Assembly (NCBI GenBank): GCA_023399155.1
Contig: JAEWQP010000003.1
Coordinates: forward strand, 78,748-142,747
Source: Verrucomicrobiota bacterium
GTDB taxonomy: Bacteria > Verrucomicrobiota > Verrucomicrobiia > Opitutales > Opitutaceae
DNA: 64,000 bases
Direction of reading: 5' to 3'
The notes beneath the pieces are model-generated. The model was not told where the DNA came from. It did not search any database and worked only from the letters and a program-made list of their open reading frames with translations. Position 1 is the first letter of the stretch. Each line of letters starts with the position of its first letter. A program made the position numbers and the translations under genes. Shown here one piece after another: positions 56,976 through 64,000 of the stretch.

Positions 56976-58435
56976 GATTGGGCGGGGCGGGTTCGTGCGA
57001 CGTCGCGATGATGCAGTTCGACCTGTACGCCGTCCCGTCCGCGCAAGGCACGCGCCAGCTGCGTGGCGCAATACACCGAGCGGTGCTGCCCCCCCGTACA
57101 TCCGAACGCCACGGACAGATGCGTGAAACGGCGGGCGCGATACGCATCGATCACCGGGTCAAGCATGCGACGGACGCGATCCACGAACGCGTGCACCTCG
57201 TCATGCCTCTCGAGCCACGCGGCAACGGCGTCATCATCGCCCGCCATCGGGGCATAGTGCGGATCACGCCCAGGATTCGGCAGCGATCGACAGTCGAACA
57301 CAAATCCCCCGCCGTGGCCCGAGGCGTCGGCGGGGAATCCCCGCTTGTAGGAAAAACTCTCCACGCGAACCGTCACCGCCGGAGAACAGGTCGCGTACTC
57401 GCGCAGCCGGGTGGACTGGACGATGCGGCCCATGGCGTCGAACAGCGCAGGCAGCTGGAGCGGCGCGCGCCATCGCCGGAGCAGGTTCTCCATGTTCCTG
57501 ATCGCGTAGGGCACGCTTTGGAGGAAATGCGCCTTGCGCTCATAGAATCCACGAAACCCATACGCGCCCATTGCCTGCAGGATCCGGATCAGCGTGAATC
57601 CATCGAAGTATCCGAGGAATTGGTTTTGCTCCTCCCGGATGCCCTGTTTCTCGAGGGCTCCTCGATAGCGCTCAAGCAGGGTATCTCGAAAATCGGCAGG
57701 AAGATCGGCTTTCGCATCCACCAGAAGCGAAGCAATGTCGTAGTGAACCGCGCCGCGCCGGCCGCCCTGGTAGTCGATGAACCACGGACTGCCGTCGCGA
57801 ACCATGATATTACGGGACTGAAAATCGCGGTAGAGGAAAGCGTCGGAACGCGCGGAGAGGAGGAAATCGGCCAGTGCGCCAAAATCATTCTCCAGCGCCT
57901 GCTCGTGGAAGGGGATGTGGGCGAGCTTGAGGAAGTAGTACTTGAAGTAATTCAGGTCCCAGAACATCGACTGCCCGTCAAAGCGCGCGCGGGGATGGCA
58001 CACGGACTCGTCGATACCGCGACCGGCGCGAACCTGGATCTCCGGGAGGACGTCGACCACTTGTTCGTAGACGGCGCGAGCCTGCGGTGAGACCTCGGCG
58101 CTGCCTGCGCTGCGCGTGCGCACAAGCAGTTCGAAAAGCGTCTCGTCGCCAAGATCCTCCTCGAGGTACGCGGTGCGGTCTTGCGACTCCACATAGATTT
58201 CCGGAACGGGAAGTCCGGCTTTCCTAAAATGGCGCGAGAAGGAAAGAAACGCTGTGTTCTCTGCGATGTCGGCATGGACAACGCCGACGACGCTGCGGAC
58301 CGCATCTCCCAGGCGGAAAATACAACGGTCCGAACCGTGGGCCCGCAGTGCCTCAAAACGCTGGGGAAGTTGCCCTGCCCACGTGCAGTACAAGCGTTCC
58401 AAAATGGGGCGGACGTTGGTCTCCTGTGGATTCAC
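56972..58435 (-). CDS. Fusion of AmgK-like sugar kinase with RapZ C-terminal domain
   Basis: A 487-residue protein. Residues ~5-330 are an aminoglycoside-phosphotransferase-like kinase with FLYRDFQSRNIMV (catalytic Asp204, Asn209, in place of HxDxxxxN) and WFIDYQGG (metal Asp221), as in the MurNAc/GlcNAc anomeric kinase AmgK. Residues ~360-487 are the RapZ C-terminal domain: VRVESFSYKRGFP, VFDCRSLPNPGRDP and the diagnostic FGCTGGQHRSVYCATQL. In E. coli, that domain senses glucosamine-6-phosphate; the P-loop domain of RapZ is missing here. The fusion suggests that cell-wall sugar phosphorylation is tied to amino-sugar levels. GTG 58435 is preferred over a GTG at 58495; start uncertain by 20 residues. 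Confidence 0.88.
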   Translation of the reverse strand: MNPQETNVRPILERLYCTWAGQLPQRFEALRAHGSDRCIFRLGDAVRSVVGVVHADIAENTAFLSFSRHFRKAGLPVPEIYVESQDRTAYLEEDLGDETLFELLVRTRSAGSAEVSPQARAVYEQVVDVLPEIQVRAGRGIDESVCHPRARFDGQSMFWDLNYFKYYFLKLAHIPFHEQALENDFGALADFLLSARSDAFLYRDFQSRNIMVRDGSPWFIDYQGGRRGAVHYDIASLLVDAKADLPADFRDTLLERYRGALEKQGIREEQNQFLGYFDGFTLIRILQAMGAYGFRGFYERKAHFLQSVPYAIRNMENLLRRWRAPLQLPALFDAMGRIVQSTRLREYATCSPAVTVRVESFSYKRGFPADASGHGGGFVFDCRSLPNPGRDPHYAPMAGDDDAVAAWLERHDEVHAFVDRVRRMLDPVIDAYRARRFTHLSVAFGCTGGQHRSVYCATQLARALRGRDGVQVELHHRDVARTRPAQS

Positions 58436-58711
58436 CTGTCGTCTGACTGCAGCACGCACGGGAGCAACCGCCAGCCAAAACGACCGAGCACGCACTCGGG
58501 CGCTGGTTTGGGCCGAGATCGGTGAGTCGGCAGACCTGCGACCTGGATAACCCGTGCTAGGGAAGTCGCGAATACCCGCGGGTCCACCGCAGCCACGCTC
58601 GTTTCGCTAGGGAGCCTCTCGACGTATTCAGACATCGATTACGGTCTGCATCACGCGGGCCGGGGGTGCGCGGCGCGCAAGCATTCGCGCGTGGGCCACT
58701 CCGGAACCGGA

Positions 58712-58751
58712 CAAAAAAGAGGCCCGGAACCGCTTTAAGCGATTCCGGGCC
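58712..58751 (-). terminator. Terminator of the rRNA operon
   Basis: GGCCCGGAA and TTCCGGGCC (58721-58729 and 58743-58751) form a long GC-rich stem with further CGCTT/AAGCG pairing inside. On the minus strand it is followed by TCTTTTTTG. It begins directly beyond the 3' end of 5S rRNA. Confidence 0.92.
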
Positions 58752-58755
58752 ATAT

Positions 58756-58871
58756 CCCTGGCGATTACCTACTCTCGCGAGACCTAACGTCCCACTACCA
58801 TTGGCGGATCAGAGCTTAACGGCCGTGTTCGGGATGGGAACGGGTGGGACCTCTGACCTGTGGTCACCAGG
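58756..58871 (-). rRNA. rrf: 5S ribosomal RNA
   Basis: The minus strand reads CCTGGTGACCACAGGTCAGA at the 5' end and contains the conserved CACCCGTTCCCATCCCGAAC and GTTAAGCTCTGATCCGCCAA stretches. It closes with TCGCCAGGG, which pairs with the 5' end. About 116 bases; ends are set by this terminal pairing. Component of the large ribosomal subunit. Confidence 0.95.
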
Positions 58872-58985
58872 AAAGTGTTTGGATGCGTAGAAGCGACTCT
58901 GTGTCGCGCGTAATGCGGGGGAACCCCTCCTACGACTTTCAAGTTTTGTTGGGTAAACCAAGCGCCCAGACCCCATCAAAGGATC

Positions 58986-61902
<2,917 letters not shown>

Positions 61903-61960
61903 TGATTTACTTTGATAAAAATCTAGGCGCTTGGATTACCCACAAATTTAACTTGAAAGT

Positions 61961-61969
61961 GTCAAAGAA
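61961..61969 (-). promoter_or_regulatory. boxA-like antitermination site in the 16S-23S spacer
   Basis: The minus strand reads CAGTTCTTTGACACTTTCAA just before 23S. TTCTTTGAC resembles the rRNA boxA core (GCTCTTTAACA), recognised by NusB/NusE to keep RNA polymerase antiterminated. A similar element lies in the leader before 16S. Confidence 0.45.
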
Positions 61970-62005
61970 CTGAAAGTGTTGTCGCCGGAGCTGCGGGGCT
62001 CGAAA

Positions 62006-62082
62006 TGGTGGGCCCAGGTGGACTTGAACCACCGACCCCGCGCTTATCAAGCGCGTGCTCTAACCAACTGAGCTATGAGCCC
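62006..62082 (-). tRNA. tRNA-Ile (GAT)
   Basis: The minus strand gives a full cloverleaf: acceptor GGGCTCA with TGGGCCC plus A73 and an encoded CCA, D-loop AGCTCAGTTGGTTAGAGC, anticodon loop CTTGATAAG (GAT) and T-loop GGTTCAAGTCC. 77 bases. Lies between tRNA-Ala and 23S. Confidence 0.96.
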
Positions 62083-62112
62083 TTCGCGTAAGCTCAACTG
62101 AAAGAGGACAAC

Positions 62113-62188
62113 TGGTGGAGCCGACCGGGCTCGAACCGGTGACCCCCTGCTTGCAAAGCAGGTGCTCTTCCAACTGAGCTACGACCCC
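62113..62188 (-). tRNA. tRNA-Ala (TGC)
   Basis: The minus strand shows acceptor GGGGTCG with CGGCTCC plus A73 and encoded CCA, D-loop AGCTCAGTTGGAAGAGC, anticodon loop TTTGCAA (TGC) and T-loop GGTTCGAGCCC. 76 bases. The G-U pair in the acceptor is at position 3-70, the alanine identity element. Lies next to 16S. Confidence 0.96.
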
Positions 62189-62337
62189 GGCGAAAAATAT
62201 CAGCTATAAAAGAACGTTTGGTTCTGAAAGCTGAGTTGTGCGATTAGCGGTTAACCAGACCGTCGTTTAACTATATCTAAGCACTCGGTAAACCGGTGCT
62301 TCGACCTACGTTTGATCGCCGAAGCGATCTCACGATA

Positions 62338-63904
<1,567 letters not shown>

Positions 63905-64000
63905 AAGTTTAATCTTACTCAAAAAACTTACTCATAAAAGAATTGCTGGTTTTTAACTTATCTATATCTGTTCAATTTTCAAAGACCAATTTATCTTGTC
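63905..64000 (-). promoter_or_regulatory. rRNA operon leader with boxA-like element
   Basis: An AT-rich region upstream of 16S. On the minus strand, TTGGTCTTTGAAAATTGAAC (about 63972-63991) resembles a boxA antitermination site. The promoter itself probably lies beyond the right edge. No protein gene is present. Confidence 0.5.

Overview
The window is a piece of a high-GC bacterial chromosome, most likely from the Verrucomicrobiota, family Opitutaceae (Opitutus/Lacunisphaera-like). This rests on overall composition, the 16S sequence at the right end, the mix of families (LptF/G permease, PhoH with a PIN domain, a ~1,140-residue PPi-type PEP carboxykinase, an APH-RapZ fusion), and GC-rich palindromic intergenic repeats. 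No phylogenetic computation could be run. Clear Shine-Dalgarno sequences are scarce; the best are before the methionine synthase gene and the small transporter subunit. There are no phages, insertion sequences, CRISPR arrays or plasmid functions.

Layout. 1-9.0 kb: housekeeping and metabolic genes, mostly rightward: a Nudix hydrolase cut by the window edge, a small unknown protein, malate dehydrogenase, a PhzF-like protein, a HAD phosphatase, ribose-5-phosphate isomerase B, an aldo/keto reductase, a UPF0173 metal hydrolase and an ABC-F ATPase. 9.1-13.2 kb: a leftward three-gene envelope cluster. One gene encodes a membrane protein with an ExbB/TolQ/MotA-like helix pair. Its translationally coupled partner has an Asp-bearing N-terminal helix, a long coiled coil and a degenerate HtrA-like domain. 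The third encodes a lipoprotein. This is the best candidate for an undescribed system. 13.2-19.7 kb: peptide deformylase, PIN-PhoH and cobalamin-dependent methionine synthase (metH), with a palindrome and a possible reverse-strand transcript before metH. 19.7-30.4 kb: a long leftward series of exported or membrane proteins, including a DUF2157/GDYXXLXY pair, a DUF900-type hydrolase, an FG-GAP propeller protein and a trypsin-like protease. 30.6-39.7 kb: nucleoside diphosphate kinase, an RsmB-type RNA methyltransferase, a sensor kinase followed by a FIST sensory protein, an ABC exporter and an AEC transporter. 39.9-58.4 kb: the PPi-type PEP carboxykinase, two overlapping histidine-kinase genes, an LptF/G permease, a MetPS-like transporter pair, RNase PH, succinyl-CoA synthetase (sucCD), a CPA2 antiporter, and a sugar kinase-RapZ fusion coupled to a sugar-1-phosphate nucleotidyltransferase. 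58.7-64.0 kb: a complete leftward rRNA operon, read as 16S - tRNA-Ala - tRNA-Ile - 23S - 5S, with a terminator and boxA-like sites.

How the genes fit together. mdh, sucCD and the PPi-type PEPCK all act around oxaloacetate and the TCA cycle, though they are not in one operon. The kinase/nucleotidyltransferase pair looks like cell-wall amino-sugar salvage with a built-in RapZ (GlcN6P-sensing) domain. The envelope clusters and the four signalling genes make this a surface- and sensing-rich region. Residue numbers are hand counts from the proposed starts. Family calls come from motif recognition, not database searches.
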